In this document: in pieces, positions 6,833-15,588 of the stretch | Numbering within the stretch: the stretch's first letter is position 1 | Layout of the letters: every line of letters begins with the position of its first letter | From: an uncultured Oscillospiraceae bacterium | Lineage (GTDB): Bacteria > Bacillota > Clostridia > Oscillospirales > Oscillospiraceae | Direction: 5' to 3' | NCBI GenBank assembly: GCA_947599875.1 | Contig: CANQFV010000026.1 | Coordinates: 1-35,037 of the forward strand | Length of the DNA stretch: 35,037 nt | Notes under the pieces: model-generated | Databases searched by the model: none | Told to the model about the DNA's origin: nothing | The model's input: the letters and a program-made list of their open reading frames with translations, nothing else | Position numbers and translations under genes: made by a program

Positions 6833-9800
6833 ATGTCCAACTTCTCCTTCCTCCAATCCAATAACGATTTTGTCCCCTTCTCCGCCCCTGCCATTGCCGC
6901 GGAGAAGATCATACACATTGACCCCGCTGCGTGCATATTGAACTGCCGACGGTCTATGGAGGCGGGGGTAAAGTGGATGTACTCGGTGGACTGCGCGCTG
7001 AAGGTTGGTGGGGATGAGCGGCTGGCGGCGCTGATGGACTGCGAGGACTTTCGGGACATCGTGGGGCCGGACATCTGGCGGAGGATGGACCTTGTGCGCA
7101 AGTTGGGCAATCAGGCGGCGCGCTCCGGGCGGAGGCTGACGGAGGAGCAGGCCGTCGCATGCCTTGAAAATCTCTACACATTTCTGGACTTCGTGGCCTA
7201 CTGCTACGGCGAAAACTATGTAGAGGGGCATTTTGACCGCGACCTTCTGACGGCTCCAGCCGATACGCCCACGTCGGCGCCCGCCCCAGAGATTGACCTT
7301 GCAAAGCTCATAGAGGAGAACCGGGCGTTGCGGGAGGAGCTGACCCGCCGAAGGGAGAATCAGCAATCCACTTACAGCCCCAAGCCACCGGAACCCAGTG
7401 AATATGAGACGCGGAAGATTTACATAGACACCATGCTCATGGATGTGGGCTGGACTGAGGGGCGGGACTGGCTTAACGAGGTAAAGCTGCCCGGTATGCC
7501 CAACAAGTCCGAGGTGGGCTACGCCGACTATGTACTTTACGACGACGCCCTCCGGCCCCTGGCGGTCATAGAGGCGAAGAAAGCCTGCGTGGACGTGGCG
7601 AAGGGCCGCCAGCAGGCCAAGCTCTATGCGGATATTCTGGAAAAGCAGTGCGGCCGCCGTCCCGTCATCTTTCTGACCAACGGCTTTGAGACACGCATCG
7701 ACGACGGGCAGTACCCGGAGCGCCGTGTCGCCGCTATATGGTCCAAACGGGATCTGAAGAAGCTTTTCAATCTGCGCTCCATGCGCCTGAGCCTGAAAAA
7801 CGCCCCAATCGACCACGATATCGCCGGTCGATACTACCAGGAGGCGGCCATCCGGGCGGTGTGTGACACCTTGGAGATAAAAAACCGCCGGAAAGCGCTC
7901 CTTGTCATGGCCACAGGCTCCGGCAAGACCAGGACGGTCATCGTCCTGTGCAAGGTGCTTTTGGAGCACGGCTGGGTGCGGAACATCCTTTTCCTGGCGG
8001 ACAGGAACGCCCTTGTGACCCAGGCCAAAAGGGCGTTTGTGAACCTTATGCCCGATTTGTCGCTGACGAACCTGTGTGAAGAGAAGGATAACTACACCGC
8101 CCACTGCGTCTTCTCCACCTATCAGACCATGATGAACTGCATCGACGAGGCCAGGGACGAGGAGGGGAAGCTCTTTACCTGCGGGCATTTTGACCTTGTT
8201 ATCTGTGACGAGGCCCACCGGTCGATTTACAATAAATACAGGGATATTTTCACCTATTTTGACGCTCCCCTCATCGGCCTCACAGCCACCCCTAAGGACG
8301 AGATTGAGAAGAACACCTATGAGATTTTCGAGCTTCCCGCCGGCACGCCTACCTACGGCTACGAGCTGGCCCAGGCGGTGCAGGATGGGTATCTGGTGGA
8401 CTTCCTGTCCGTAGAGACGAAGCTGAAATTTATTGAGGAGGGCATCGTTTACGACGAGCTTTCCGAGGAGGACAAGGCCGCCTATGAGGACACCTTCAGT
8501 CAGGACGGCGATATGCCTGACCGCATCGGCTCCGCGGCTCTGAATGAGTGGGTTTTCAACGAGGACACCATCCGCCAGGTTTTGAACGTTCTTATGACCG
8601 ATGGTCTGCGGGTGGATTACGGGCAGAAGATCGGAAAAACCATTATCTTCGCTAAGAACCACAACCACGCGGAAAGAATACTGGAGGTTTTCGGGAAAGA
8701 GTACCCGCACCTTGCCGGTCAGGCCAAGGTCATAGACAACCGCATCAACTACGCCCAGAGCCTCATTGACGAGTTCTCTGACCCCAAAAAGCCGCCTCAA
8801 ATCGCCATATCGGTGGATATGTTGGATACCGGCATTGATGTGCCGGAGGTCATGAATCTGGTGTTTTTCAAGAAGGTCCTGAGTCGGGCGAAATTCTGGC
8901 AGATGATCGGCAGGGGCACGCGCCTGTGTCCGGGGCTTCTGGACGGCGTGGACAAGAGCAAATTCTACATCTTTGATTTTTGCGGCAATTTTGAGTTTTT
9001 CCGTATGAATAAAGGAAAGCCCTCGGCCAATCAGGTGGCGGTGCAGAGCGCGATTTTTAATTTGAAAGCTCAAATTGCCTCCAAACTTCAGGATTTGGCC
9101 TATCGGACGCCGGAGCTGATAGAGTTTCGGAAGTCCCTGGTGGAGGACATGATCCGGAAGGTTCAGGAGCTCAATCGAGAAAATTTCGCCGTAAAGCAAC
9201 ACCTGAAATATGTGGAGCGGTATTCCGAGCCTGAGAGCTATACCACAGTGACCTACGAGGATACATTGATCATAGCTGAGGAGCTGTCGCCGCTCATAGT
9301 GCCTGATCAGGACGACCCGAAGGCCATGCGGTTCGACGCACTTATGTACGGGATTGAGCTTGCGTATCTGGCGGGCAAGAAGTACACCCGTGCCAGGAAC
9401 GACCTTCTGCGAAAGGCGGAGGCGATCGCCGGCGTGGCGAACATCCCGGCTATCATGGCACAGGGGGAGTTTCTGGACAGGCTCCTGCACACAAACTACC
9501 TGGACGGCGCGGGTATCAACGAGTTTGAGGAGATTCGGGAGCGGCTGCGGGATCTGATCAAATATATCCCGGTGGAGTCCGCGTTGTACACCACCGATTT
9601 CGATGACAGAATCCTGTCTGTGGATTGGAATGAAGCGGAGCTGGACAGCGACGACCTGGCGGGCTACAAGGCGCGGGCGGAGTTCTATGTCCGGGAGCAT
9701 CAAAACGAGCCGGTCATCGCCAAGCTCCGGGAAAATGTCCCGCTGACAAAGTCGGACATCGACGAGCTGGAGTCTATCCTCTGGAGCCAGGTTGGGACGC

Positions 9801-10117
9801 GGGAGGAATATGAGGCCGTCTACGGCGCAAAACCCCTGGGTGACTTCGTCCGGGAGCTCACGGGCCTGGATATGAAAGCGGCGAAGGAGGCCTTCGCCGC
9901 CTACCTCAACGACACAAGGCTGGACGCCCGGCAGATCTATTTTGTCAATCAGATTGTTGAGTACATCGTCCATAACGGCGTTCTCCGGGACTACACCGTT
10001 TTCCAGGAGCCCCCATTCACCGACCGTGGCAGCATCGTGGAGGTCTTCACCGACATGACCGTCTGGCTGGGGATTAAGTCAGTCATTGACCAGATAAACG
10101 CCAACGCCGCAGCATAA
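6833..10117 (+). CDS. hsdR: Type I restriction endonuclease subunit R (EcoEI-like translocase)
   Basis: A protein of 1094 aa. The ATG at 6833 follows GGAGGTG by 6 bases and starts MSNFSFLQ, the usual N-terminus of the family; 33 in-frame upstream residues lack a site. An N-terminal DUF4145-like helical domain (about 1-140) is followed by the nuclease domain with D232 and E247-A-K249. The SF2 helicase core shows ATGSGKT (360-366), DEAH (459-462), LTATP and QMIGRGTRLC (from 690). The C-terminal 250 residues resemble the EcoEI_R_C domain that docks on HsdM/HsdS. It uses ATP to pull DNA and cleaves unmethylated DNA far from the site. Very GC-rich. A spacer of about 125 bases separates it from the preceding gene. 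Confidence 0.95.
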   Translation: MSNFSFLQSNNDFVPFSAPAIAAEKIIHIDPAACILNCRRSMEAGVKWMYSVDCALKVGGDERLAALMDCEDFRDIVGPDIWRRMDLVRKLGNQAARSGRRLTEEQAVACLENLYTFLDFVAYCYGENYVEGHFDRDLLTAPADTPTSAPAPEIDLAKLIEENRALREELTRRRENQQSTYSPKPPEPSEYETRKIYIDTMLMDVGWTEGRDWLNEVKLPGMPNKSEVGYADYVLYDDALRPLAVIEAKKACVDVAKGRQQAKLYADILEKQCGRRPVIFLTNGFETRIDDGQYPERRVAAIWSKRDLKKLFNLRSMRLSLKNAPIDHDIAGRYYQEAAIRAVCDTLEIKNRRKALLVMATGSGKTRTVIVLCKVLLEHGWVRNILFLADRNALVTQAKRAFVNLMPDLSLTNLCEEKDNYTAHCVFSTYQTMMNCIDEARDEEGKLFTCGHFDLVICDEAHRSIYNKYRDIFTYFDAPLIGLTATPKDEIEKNTYEIFELPAGTPTYGYELAQAVQDGYLVDFLSVETKLKFIEEGIVYDELSEEDKAAYEDTFSQDGDMPDRIGSAALNEWVFNEDTIRQVLNVLMTDGLRVDYGQKIGKTIIFAKNHNHAERILEVFGKEYPHLAGQAKVIDNRINYAQSLIDEFSDPKKPPQIAISVDMLDTGIDVPEVMNLVFFKKVLSRAKFWQMIGRGTRLCPGLLDGVDKSKFYIFDFCGNFEFFRMNKGKPSANQVAVQSAIFNLKAQIASKLQDLAYRTPELIEFRKSLVEDMIRKVQELNRENFAVKQHLKYVERYSEPESYTTVTYEDTLIIAEELSPLIVPDQDDPKAMRFDALMYGIELAYLAGKKYTRARNDLLRKAEAIAGVANIPAIMAQGEFLDRLLHTNYLDGAGINEFEEIRERLRDLIKYIPVESALYTTDFDDRILSVDWNEAELDSDDLAGYKARAEFYVREHQNEPVIAKLRENVPLTKSDIDELESILWSQVGTREEYEAVYGAKPLGDFVRELTGLDMKAAKEAFAAYLNDTRLDARQIYFVNQIVEYIVHNGVLRDYTVFQEPPFTDRGSIVEVFTDMTVWLGIKSVIDQINANAAA

Positions 10118-10493
10118 CCGGTGTCCATCAGCCACATCCCGCGCGCAAAACTGTCTAATGTGTGAGAACTATAGGAAGAGATAAGGTAAATTATGATGCA
10201 GGCAAACCAGCTTTTGACTACTGTTTGACTCCTATTTTTAATATGCCCTCTCTTCCCTTACTCCACAAAGGATTTGAGATTTATCAAAAGGTTTCGCGAG
10301 TTTGGTTATAACGCCAAAGATCTGCGCTTTTCACTCTAGCATAGTAACTCCGACTTTGGGTATTTTGCCAGCAAAGTTGCCCTTTCACACAAACCGGAAG
10401 CCGACAAGCGAATTGCCTGCAATCGAATACATTTCTGCATAGACTGGTGCTCCCCCTAACATGCGGTGACCGCATGATTGCTTTGCAAACCCT
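10118..10493. other. Non-coding spacer between hsdR and the DUF6809-like gene
   Basis: No convincing gene is seen; the short open frames lack ribosome binding sites. The only structure noted is the 15-base palindrome at 10461-10475 (ATGCGGT-G-ACCGCAT), just past the stop of the minus-strand gene. It lacks a T-run, so it is a weak terminator at best. Confidence 0.5.
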
Positions 10494-10775
10494 TTATGAT
10501 ACGGGTAAACCGCCCACGAGCATCTCGGCCATCAGTCTCGCCCCCAGTGTGAAGGCTTCACGGAAGAGTTTTTCCTGAATGATACAGGCAGCCTCCAGCC
10601 GGTCATCCTTAATAGCATGGAGCAGGGCTTTTTCCTGCTCGTTCAGGCTTCCTTCAAGCTTGTCCTCGTTTTCATGCATCCGCTTTAATATAGCCTTTAC
10701 CTCCGGGGTAAGCTTGCCCATCTGTTCGACCGGGCGAATATTGCCGTAGTATAGTTCGTTAATAATGCTGTTCAT
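10494..10775 (-). CDS. DUF6809-like small protein
   Basis: A protein of 93 aa starting at the ATG at 10775, with GGGAGGGG directly upstream; a longer in-frame start to 10928 lacks a site. The sequence is mostly helical and charged, with SIINELYYGNIRPVE at the N-terminus and a helical pair GSLNEQEKALLHAIKDD then FREAFTLGARLMAEM. This matches the pattern of small DUF6809 proteins common in Clostridia, often near phage or mobile genes; their function is not known to me. It ends with a short non-helical tail. A hairpin at 10941-10980 separates it from the rep-like gene upstream. Confidence 0.7.
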   Translation of the reverse strand: MNSIINELYYGNIRPVEQMGKLTPEVKAILKRMHENEDKLEGSLNEQEKALLHAIKDDRLEAACIIQEKLFREAFTLGARLMAEMLVGGLPVS

Positions 10776-10940
10776 ATTAACCCCTCCCTTTGGCAACACA
10801 CAATACCGCAGAGAGGCGGAAAAGTCGAGAGAAACATGATTGTCAAAAGGGAGAATCTCTTTGCGTCCCATAAATGCGCATCGCCCCACGGAACCGAAGG
10901 TCAGAGATAATAATGCATAATTCCTCACAGATACTAAAGA

Positions 10941-10980
10941 CTGAAAAGACGTAGTCGGAATCCCAACTACATCTTTTCAG
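10941..10980 (-). terminator. Hairpin downstream of the minus-strand rep-like gene
   Basis: CTGAAAAGACGTAGTCGG pairs with the arm ending at 10980. Two positions mismatch on the plus strand but become G-U pairs in the minus-strand RNA, giving an unbroken 18-pair stem. It lies about 80 bases after the stop of the rep-like gene at 11061, so it is probably its terminator or an attenuator ahead of the DUF6809-like gene. Confidence 0.5.
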
Positions 10981-11060
10981 CTTGCCATACCGTCTTGCCC
11001 CCCGGTTCACTTTCTTTCCCTATCACACGGGACTGCTCGGTGTCTTCTTTTAAATGAATA

Positions 11061-12062
11061 TTAGTATAACTTCAACGGTGATACTTTTTCCGGCAATGAC
11101 TCCATCTCCTTTGCTGCCCTGCTGTAGTTCATGTAAAAATACAGCGAGGGCAGATATATCACATCCATCCTTTTGCTGATTGTGACGGGCGAGAGTCCTA
11201 TGTCGGTGAAGGCCGCCAACAGCCGGTTTGGTTCCCGGTAGCTCATCGCCTTCTGAGCGAGAAGCACGGATTTTTTCTCCGATATCAGTTCGATTAACCG
11301 CAACATTTTTCTTTGCTGCCGCAAATCCCTGACCTTTTGGCGAACTATGTTGACAGCTTCGCCTTTTTTATAGGAATCACCGCTTGGTATTATTTGAGAA
11401 AATATGCCCATAAAGATCTTTTCACTTCTTCCAGACAATTCAAGAATTTGCCCGGCTATGTTGTCCCTGTTGCTGTGATTGCGGATCGCTTTTGATGATG
11501 TCAAACACACCTCCGCCCGTAGAATACCTTTTGCATCTCTGATACCTGACCTGTTTGCCAACGTCGTGTGAAGATCGTAAAGGAGAAAGCTGACCCCGTT
11601 GCTGTTCCCCTCCAGGCAGAAGTTCTTACTCGCATCAAGCCCTTCATAGCGGACCTGTGAAAATCCTTTGACCTTTCCGACCCGACGTATGACCCTGATA
11701 TACGAGGCAACCATATCTTGACTTCCAACATTGATGTCCGCTGTCAATGCCAGCTCGGTCAATGTGAAGTCCTTCAAACTATACTTGCCTCCGAAGTATT
11801 CGCAGATCCGTTTCTCCAACTTGTTAATGAGTTTATGGGCATCCAAGCCCTTCTCCTTCAGCACAACGGCAGAATCCACAATCAGGCTCACCTTCTTTTT
11901 GTACCGGCTGTCTCGGTATAGAACTGTGACCCCTTTGTGAGCCAACGACGTATCTATGTACTCGTCTTTGTCAGCCTCCAAAAGATCGCGTTTTTTGAAA
12001 ATGCGGTCAAATCTGTCAGTGTTAAGTACCATTGTCAGCTTGAAAACTTGGTTTATGTACAT
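11061..12062 (-). CDS. Putative replication initiation-like protein (phage/plasmid gene II-like)
   Basis: A protein of 333 aa; AGGAGGAG lies 7 bases before the ATG at 12062. No catalytic motif is certain. The C-terminal part (SPVTISKRMDVIYLPSLYF) and a central strand-turn (ILRAEVCLTSSKAI) line up with PVTIPRDWGIKQIPNLL and IIRFEVQCKYLKVY in the divergent gene at 12632. The two therefore look like distant paralogues. The general layout resembles phage/plasmid replication proteins of the gene II/X type, which nick an origin to start rolling-circle replication, but I cannot see a clear HUH motif. This copy is shorter and lacks the N-terminal part of its partner. It may instead be a regulator or a decayed copy. 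Confidence 0.45.
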   Translation of the reverse strand: MYINQVFKLTMVLNTDRFDRIFKKRDLLEADKDEYIDTSLAHKGVTVLYRDSRYKKKVSLIVDSAVVLKEKGLDAHKLINKLEKRICEYFGGKYSLKDFTLTELALTADINVGSQDMVASYIRVIRRVGKVKGFSQVRYEGLDASKNFCLEGNSNGVSFLLYDLHTTLANRSGIRDAKGILRAEVCLTSSKAIRNHSNRDNIAGQILELSGRSEKIFMGIFSQIIPSGDSYKKGEAVNIVRQKVRDLRQQRKMLRLIELISEKKSVLLAQKAMSYREPNRLLAAFTDIGLSPVTISKRMDVIYLPSLYFYMNYSRAAKEMESLPEKVSPLKLY

Positions 12063-12631
12063 GTAAAACTCCTCCTGCCTCTATCAGTTATGCAGAAAAT
12101 TCAGAAAATTGTATGCAATATTTACAAATATGTTTATCCTTCTATCATTTTAAAGTGAAATTTCCAGCAGGAATCGCAATCAGACCTTCCCGCTGTTTTC
12201 TACTTGAACAAAAAATACTCTTTACGCCACGCTTGATTTGTAAACGAGTCAGGAATAGATACCTGTTTATTTTGAAATGATGATATATCTAATATTGTGT
12301 CGTTTCCACCAACCGATCTGTTTGAATAAGCTTCTGGTTTGAAATAATAAAAAGTAAAAATAAAACGTCATGGGCGATATCGCCCATGACGTTTCTTGGT
12401 AATATAAGTATTATTATGTGTACACTTTATATGGTAACTAAAAAATGTTTCTTATTTCTATTGCATTTGTAACAGGTTGCATATCAGTATCAAGTATTTA
12501 TTTTTAATACTAAAATTGCGTATTACATTTTTTTAATTTAGATTATGACTGTTTGGTTTATCATAGGCTGCTGTTACAGTAATAAACTACTGGTACAAAT
12601 TGTGTTGACTTATTCCACGAGAGGTGAAAAA
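12063..12631. other. AT-rich divergent spacer, candidate replication origin
   Basis: 569 bases without a gene separate two divergent rep-like genes. The sequence is very AT-rich with many A and T runs (for example about 12330-12370 and 12480-12545) and contains one GC-rich perfect palindrome at 12363-12394. In small plasmids and phages this arrangement is typical of an origin beside its initiator gene. No iterons were found by eye. Confidence 0.35.
12363..12394. repeat. Perfect 32-bp palindrome between the rep-like genes
   Basis: The half-site AAACGTCATGGGCGAT (12363-12378) is followed immediately by its exact inverse complement (12379-12394). It is an island of GC-rich sequence in an AT-rich spacer. 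It could extrude as a cruciform, be a nick site for a rolling-circle initiator, or bind a dimeric protein. It is not followed by a T-run on either strand, so it is unlikely to be a simple terminator. Confidence 0.8.
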
Positions 12632-13888
12632 ATGGAGAACTCTATATTACAACCCGCATTAGAATCACATATGCGATCTTCGTTGGGGTTTCATACCTTG
12701 ACTTTATCCAAGCCCTCATATTTATGCAAAGGACATGAGTTGATTGGGCAGTTTATGGAAGTCAGTAAAAAAACAGGAAATCTACAGATATATTCGGATA
12801 AGTATGGAAATGTAAAAATAAAATTCTATAAGAGAGATATGGGTATTGAATGGTCGGTTCGCTTTAATGTTTGGAACGAAAGGTTAAAGCTACCATATGA
12901 TGTTGTTGAGGTAAAAATAAATCCGAAAACTCTCTGCGGAATTTATGACTATATCACTGCGGCAACAATTCGAGATTTTTACAGGGCTATTGAAAACTTT
13001 GATAACATTTCTGAATCCATATCGCCGTTGCTTGAAACCTTCAGAAATTACGAGTTAAAGCGTATCGATTACTGTGCCAATTTTTCAGTGAACGAGCTTG
13101 CGCCAGGATGTACCTCTGAGCAAATAATAGACTTGATCAAGCGTAGTGATATTCCATCGGCATTCACGGAGTACACGGAATACGATGAAATATCCCATCG
13201 AAAGAAACCAAAGAGTGACAGTTTTTACTTGATGTGTCAATCCGTACATATCAATTGTTATCGAAAAGTGGTGGAACTTCAACAGCGGGCAGAGATCGGT
13301 AATAGGAGAATGACTTCCTGTGTCTCACAGGCAACAGTAGATGAGGCACGGGACATTATCCGCTTTGAGGTGCAATGTAAGTATCTAAAAGTGTATTCGT
13401 TATCAAAGGAGGCAAAAAAGGCTAAATACACTGTAGCTACTGAGTTTGAATATTTGCTTGGAGATAGAATGTGCAGAAACATAATAGAGTATTATTTCAA
13501 AAAGACAATTGGGTACGGCGATTGGTATTCCCTAAAAGACGCAATTGCTAAAATACAGTCACACAACTTCAACAGGCAAAAAGAAAACCGCTTAATTGAG
13601 GCTCTAAATTGTGTAAATCAATGTAGAAGTCTGGCAAAAGCGAAGGCGCTATACCAAGGTAACGACTTATTGGCTTTTAACCGGACACTTAACGATTTGT
13701 CTGATTTAAATATCAACCCTGTTACCATTCCGCGAGACTGGGGGATAAAGCAGATTCCAAATCTCCTTTGTGAGTATTACCGGCAAAAACGATTAGAGCA
13801 AAGTATGTACTGCCTCGAACTTCTTGAGAAGGAAGATCCAAATTATTTCCGGAAAATGATTAGAGAACAATGCCGTTCAGAAGGTTAA
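12632..13888 (+). CDS. Putative replication initiation protein (phage/plasmid gene II-like)
   Basis: A protein of 418 aa; AGAGGTG lies 5 bases before the ATG at 12632, while 29 further in-frame upstream residues have no site. Features reminding me of phage/plasmid replication proteins are VVEVKINPKTL (91-101), RIDYCANF (144-151), a VHINCYRKVVEL segment and IIRFEVQCKYLK. The C-terminal region PVTIPRDWGIKQIPNLL is shared in pattern with the divergent minus-strand gene. Such proteins normally nick the origin and start rolling-circle replication of a small replicon. A definite HUH or catalytic Tyr motif is not identified, so the family call is tentative. The gene is AT-rich and converges on a serine resolvase, a common plasmid partner. 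Confidence 0.5.
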   Translation: MENSILQPALESHMRSSLGFHTLTLSKPSYLCKGHELIGQFMEVSKKTGNLQIYSDKYGNVKIKFYKRDMGIEWSVRFNVWNERLKLPYDVVEVKINPKTLCGIYDYITAATIRDFYRAIENFDNISESISPLLETFRNYELKRIDYCANFSVNELAPGCTSEQIIDLIKRSDIPSAFTEYTEYDEISHRKKPKSDSFYLMCQSVHINCYRKVVELQQRAEIGNRRMTSCVSQATVDEARDIIRFEVQCKYLKVYSLSKEAKKAKYTVATEFEYLLGDRMCRNIIEYYFKKTIGYGDWYSLKDAIAKIQSHNFNRQKENRLIEALNCVNQCRSLAKAKALYQGNDLLAFNRTLNDLSDLNINPVTIPRDWGIKQIPNLLCEYYRQKRLEQSMYCLELLEKEDPNYFRKMIREQCRSEG

Positions 13889-13912
13889 ACATACCGCCCG
13901 GACGGCATTGTT
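13866..13912. terminator. Inverted repeat between convergent rep-like and resolvase genes
   Basis: Arms AACAATGCCGT (13866-13876) and ACGGCATTGTT (13902-13912) are exact inverse complements. The left arm overlaps the last codons of the rep-like gene and the right arm lies before the resolvase stop. The 25-base loop is long for a terminator, so the role is uncertain. Confidence 0.4.
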
Positions 13913-13939
13913 ACATGGGAATATTCTGCCTAAGAACCG

Positions 13940-14506
13940 TTATTTACTCTTCCCAATATGCAGATTTCTATAAAGCGTTGCCTTCTTCACCCCCGCCAGC
14001 TCCTCGATCTCCCTGACGGAATACTGCCCGGTGTTGTAGAGCTTCACAGCCTTTTTCACCTTCTCTGGGTCCGTTCTGGGCCTGCCGCCGGTTCTGCCTC
14101 TTGCTCTGGCGGAGCGAAGGCCCTCTCTGGTGCGGTCGGCGATCACGTCACGTTCAAACTGGGCGATGGCGGACATCAGCGTGAACAGGAGCTTGCCCGT
14201 GCTGGTGCTTGTGTCGATGGACTCCTTGAGGCTGACAAGGTGGACGCCCTTTTTCTCAAAAATCTCGGTGAGCTCGATGAGGTCTTTTGTACTGCGGCCA
14301 AGTCTTGACAGGCTCTCAATCACCACGGTGTCACCCTCGGTCACGCGGTCCAGGAGCTTCGTGAGCTCGGGCCGGTCCCGTCTTGTGCCGGTCATTTTTT
14401 CGTTGTAAATAAGGTCACACCCATACTTTTTGAGCGCGTCCAGCTGCCGGTCAAGGTTTTGCTGTTCTGTGCTAACGCGGGCATAGCCAAAGATGTAGTT
14501 TTTCAT
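13940..14506 (-). CDS. Serine recombinase, resolvase/invertase family
   Basis: A protein of 188 aa, the usual length for a small Tn3-type resolvase or DNA invertase. AGGAGGG lies 3-4 bases before the ATG at 14506. The catalytic domain has YARVSTEQQ with Ser12 as nucleophile and the arginine motif IESLSRLGRS near residues 63-72. The long E helix (SAIAQFERDVIADRTREGL) and a C-terminal helix-turn-helix (YSVREIEELAGVKKATLY) follow. It cuts and rejoins DNA through a 5'-phosphoserine link to resolve dimers or invert segments. It converges with the rep-like gene, and an imperfect palindrome lies 60-90 bases upstream of its start that could be part of its target site. It could serve a plasmid-like module or a transposon. 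Confidence 0.93.
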   Translation of the reverse strand: MKNYIFGYARVSTEQQNLDRQLDALKKYGCDLIYNEKMTGTRRDRPELTKLLDRVTEGDTVVIESLSRLGRSTKDLIELTEIFEKKGVHLVSLKESIDTSTSTGKLLFTLMSAIAQFERDVIADRTREGLRSARARGRTGGRPRTDPEKVKKAVKLYNTGQYSVREIEELAGVKKATLYRNLHIGKSK

Positions 14507-14563
14507 GGTCCCTCCTGCCGTTTCATAAACGAACGTTTGCGCAACGCTTTCTGAACAAGGAAT

Positions 14564-14596
14564 AATCCCCTCAAAATCACTGATTTCAAGGGGATT
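14564..14596. repeat. 33-bp interrupted palindrome upstream of the resolvase gene
   Basis: Centred on C14580: outer arms AATCCCCT (14564-14571) and AGGGGATT (14589-14596) and inner arms AAATCA/TGATTT all pair; only two positions on each side mismatch. It lies between the resolvase start (14506) and the end of the broken amidotransferase gene (14661). It may be a terminator for the amidotransferase transcript or a recombinase/operator site. No T-run follows on the minus strand. Confidence 0.5.
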
Positions 14597-14660
14597 TTCG
14601 CCTCAAAACCCGTTTCAAAATCTATGTCTCATAACTCACACGTTTTTGGAACACCCCTTT

Positions 14661-15588
14661 TCATACGAGGGCAAAGCTGTTCTCGTAAAGGTATTCCTCA
14701 ATCTCTTCCGGCATAAACCCCTCCATCAAGAACCGGTCAATCATCTGTGGGGAGTACCCGTAGGCCCCGGCCACAGCCTTTAGTTCGTCGATATATTCCG
14801 CCTCATAGTGCGAGTTGTGGCGGGACAGAGGGGGATAGTACAAATCATAAGACACGCTGCTGTCATCGAACCTGGACCATGTGGGCTTGCCCGCGGAGGT
14901 GAGTTTAAGGATGTCACCGCTGTTCATCGGAACCTTAACAGGTGTCTCCGTCAGGAAACCGATACGCTTCAAGGCCCTTGTCAGGATCTGCTCGGTGGAT
15001 GCGTAGACGTAGAGGCCGAGGTCCGGGTAGTGAATCAGCGCCATAGGGTTGTCGCCCCGGACGAAGTAGAGACTGCCGTTCTCATCTAGCACAGTGACGG
15101 TGAAGGAGCCCAGGAGCTCTTCCGCCATGTTCCCCAGAGCCTTCGCACTCAGCTCTCCGGCGGCCTTCAGGAGTTGGACACAAATATAGCTGTCCGTTTC
15201 GATCTTCGTCTCCGGGAGCCTGTGAGAGCGTCTGAGGGACGTGTCATTGAAGATCACGCCGTTGTGGGCCAGGGCGAAGTGCGTACTTCCCGCAGTGGCC
15301 TCAAAGGGGTGGTTATTGTAATTGAATGTAATTGAATTTCGCGTTCCCCTGCGTGGTCATGCGGGTGTGCCCCATGACGATATTGGCATCTCCGGGCAGG
15401 ACGAACCTCATGTTGTGGGCAGGAAGCGGGCGTTTGTAAATGTGGAGACGGTTTCTGCTTATGTAGGCGATCCCGGTGGCATCGGTGCCCCGGTCCTCGG
15501 CGGAGACGGCAAGCTCCGTAAGAAGGCGGGTCTTCTGGCGGAGGGAGAGTCTGTTTTTGTAGTCGAGGATTCCAAACAGGCAACACAT
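14661..15588 (-). pseudogene. Class II glutamine amidotransferase, broken by a 10-bp tandem duplication
   Basis: The start ATG at 15588 overlaps the amidoligase stop (TAATG) and has GGAGGTGGAG upstream. The product begins MCCLFGILD, with Cys2 as the N-terminal nucleophile of class II amidotransferases, and continues with GHTRMTTQGN. The frame then stops after YIQLQ. The sequence continues in another frame as HFALAHNGVIFNDTSL, the expected next family motif, through to 14661. The cause is an exact duplication of 10 bases (15318-15327 and 15328-15337); removing one copy rejoins the frame as KFNYNNHPFEA and gives about 305 aa. The intact enzyme would release ammonia from glutamine, plausibly for the neighbouring amidoligase. 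The C-terminal helices (MPEEIEEYLYE) are of unknown role. Confidence 0.85.
15318..15337. repeat. Exact 10-bp tandem duplication causing a frameshift
   Basis: The unit GTAATTGAAT occurs twice in a row inside the amidotransferase gene. Ten is not a multiple of three, so the second copy shifts the frame and exposes a stop within a few codons. A two-copy tandem repeat can be lost by slippage, which would restore the gene. Confidence 0.95.

Noticed and set aside
6806-9973. Open frame of 1055 codons on the minus strand
   Set aside because: It lies wholly antisense to hsdR. Its product is full of low-complexity His, Leu, Gly and Arg and has no motifs; it results from the GC-rich codon use of hsdR.
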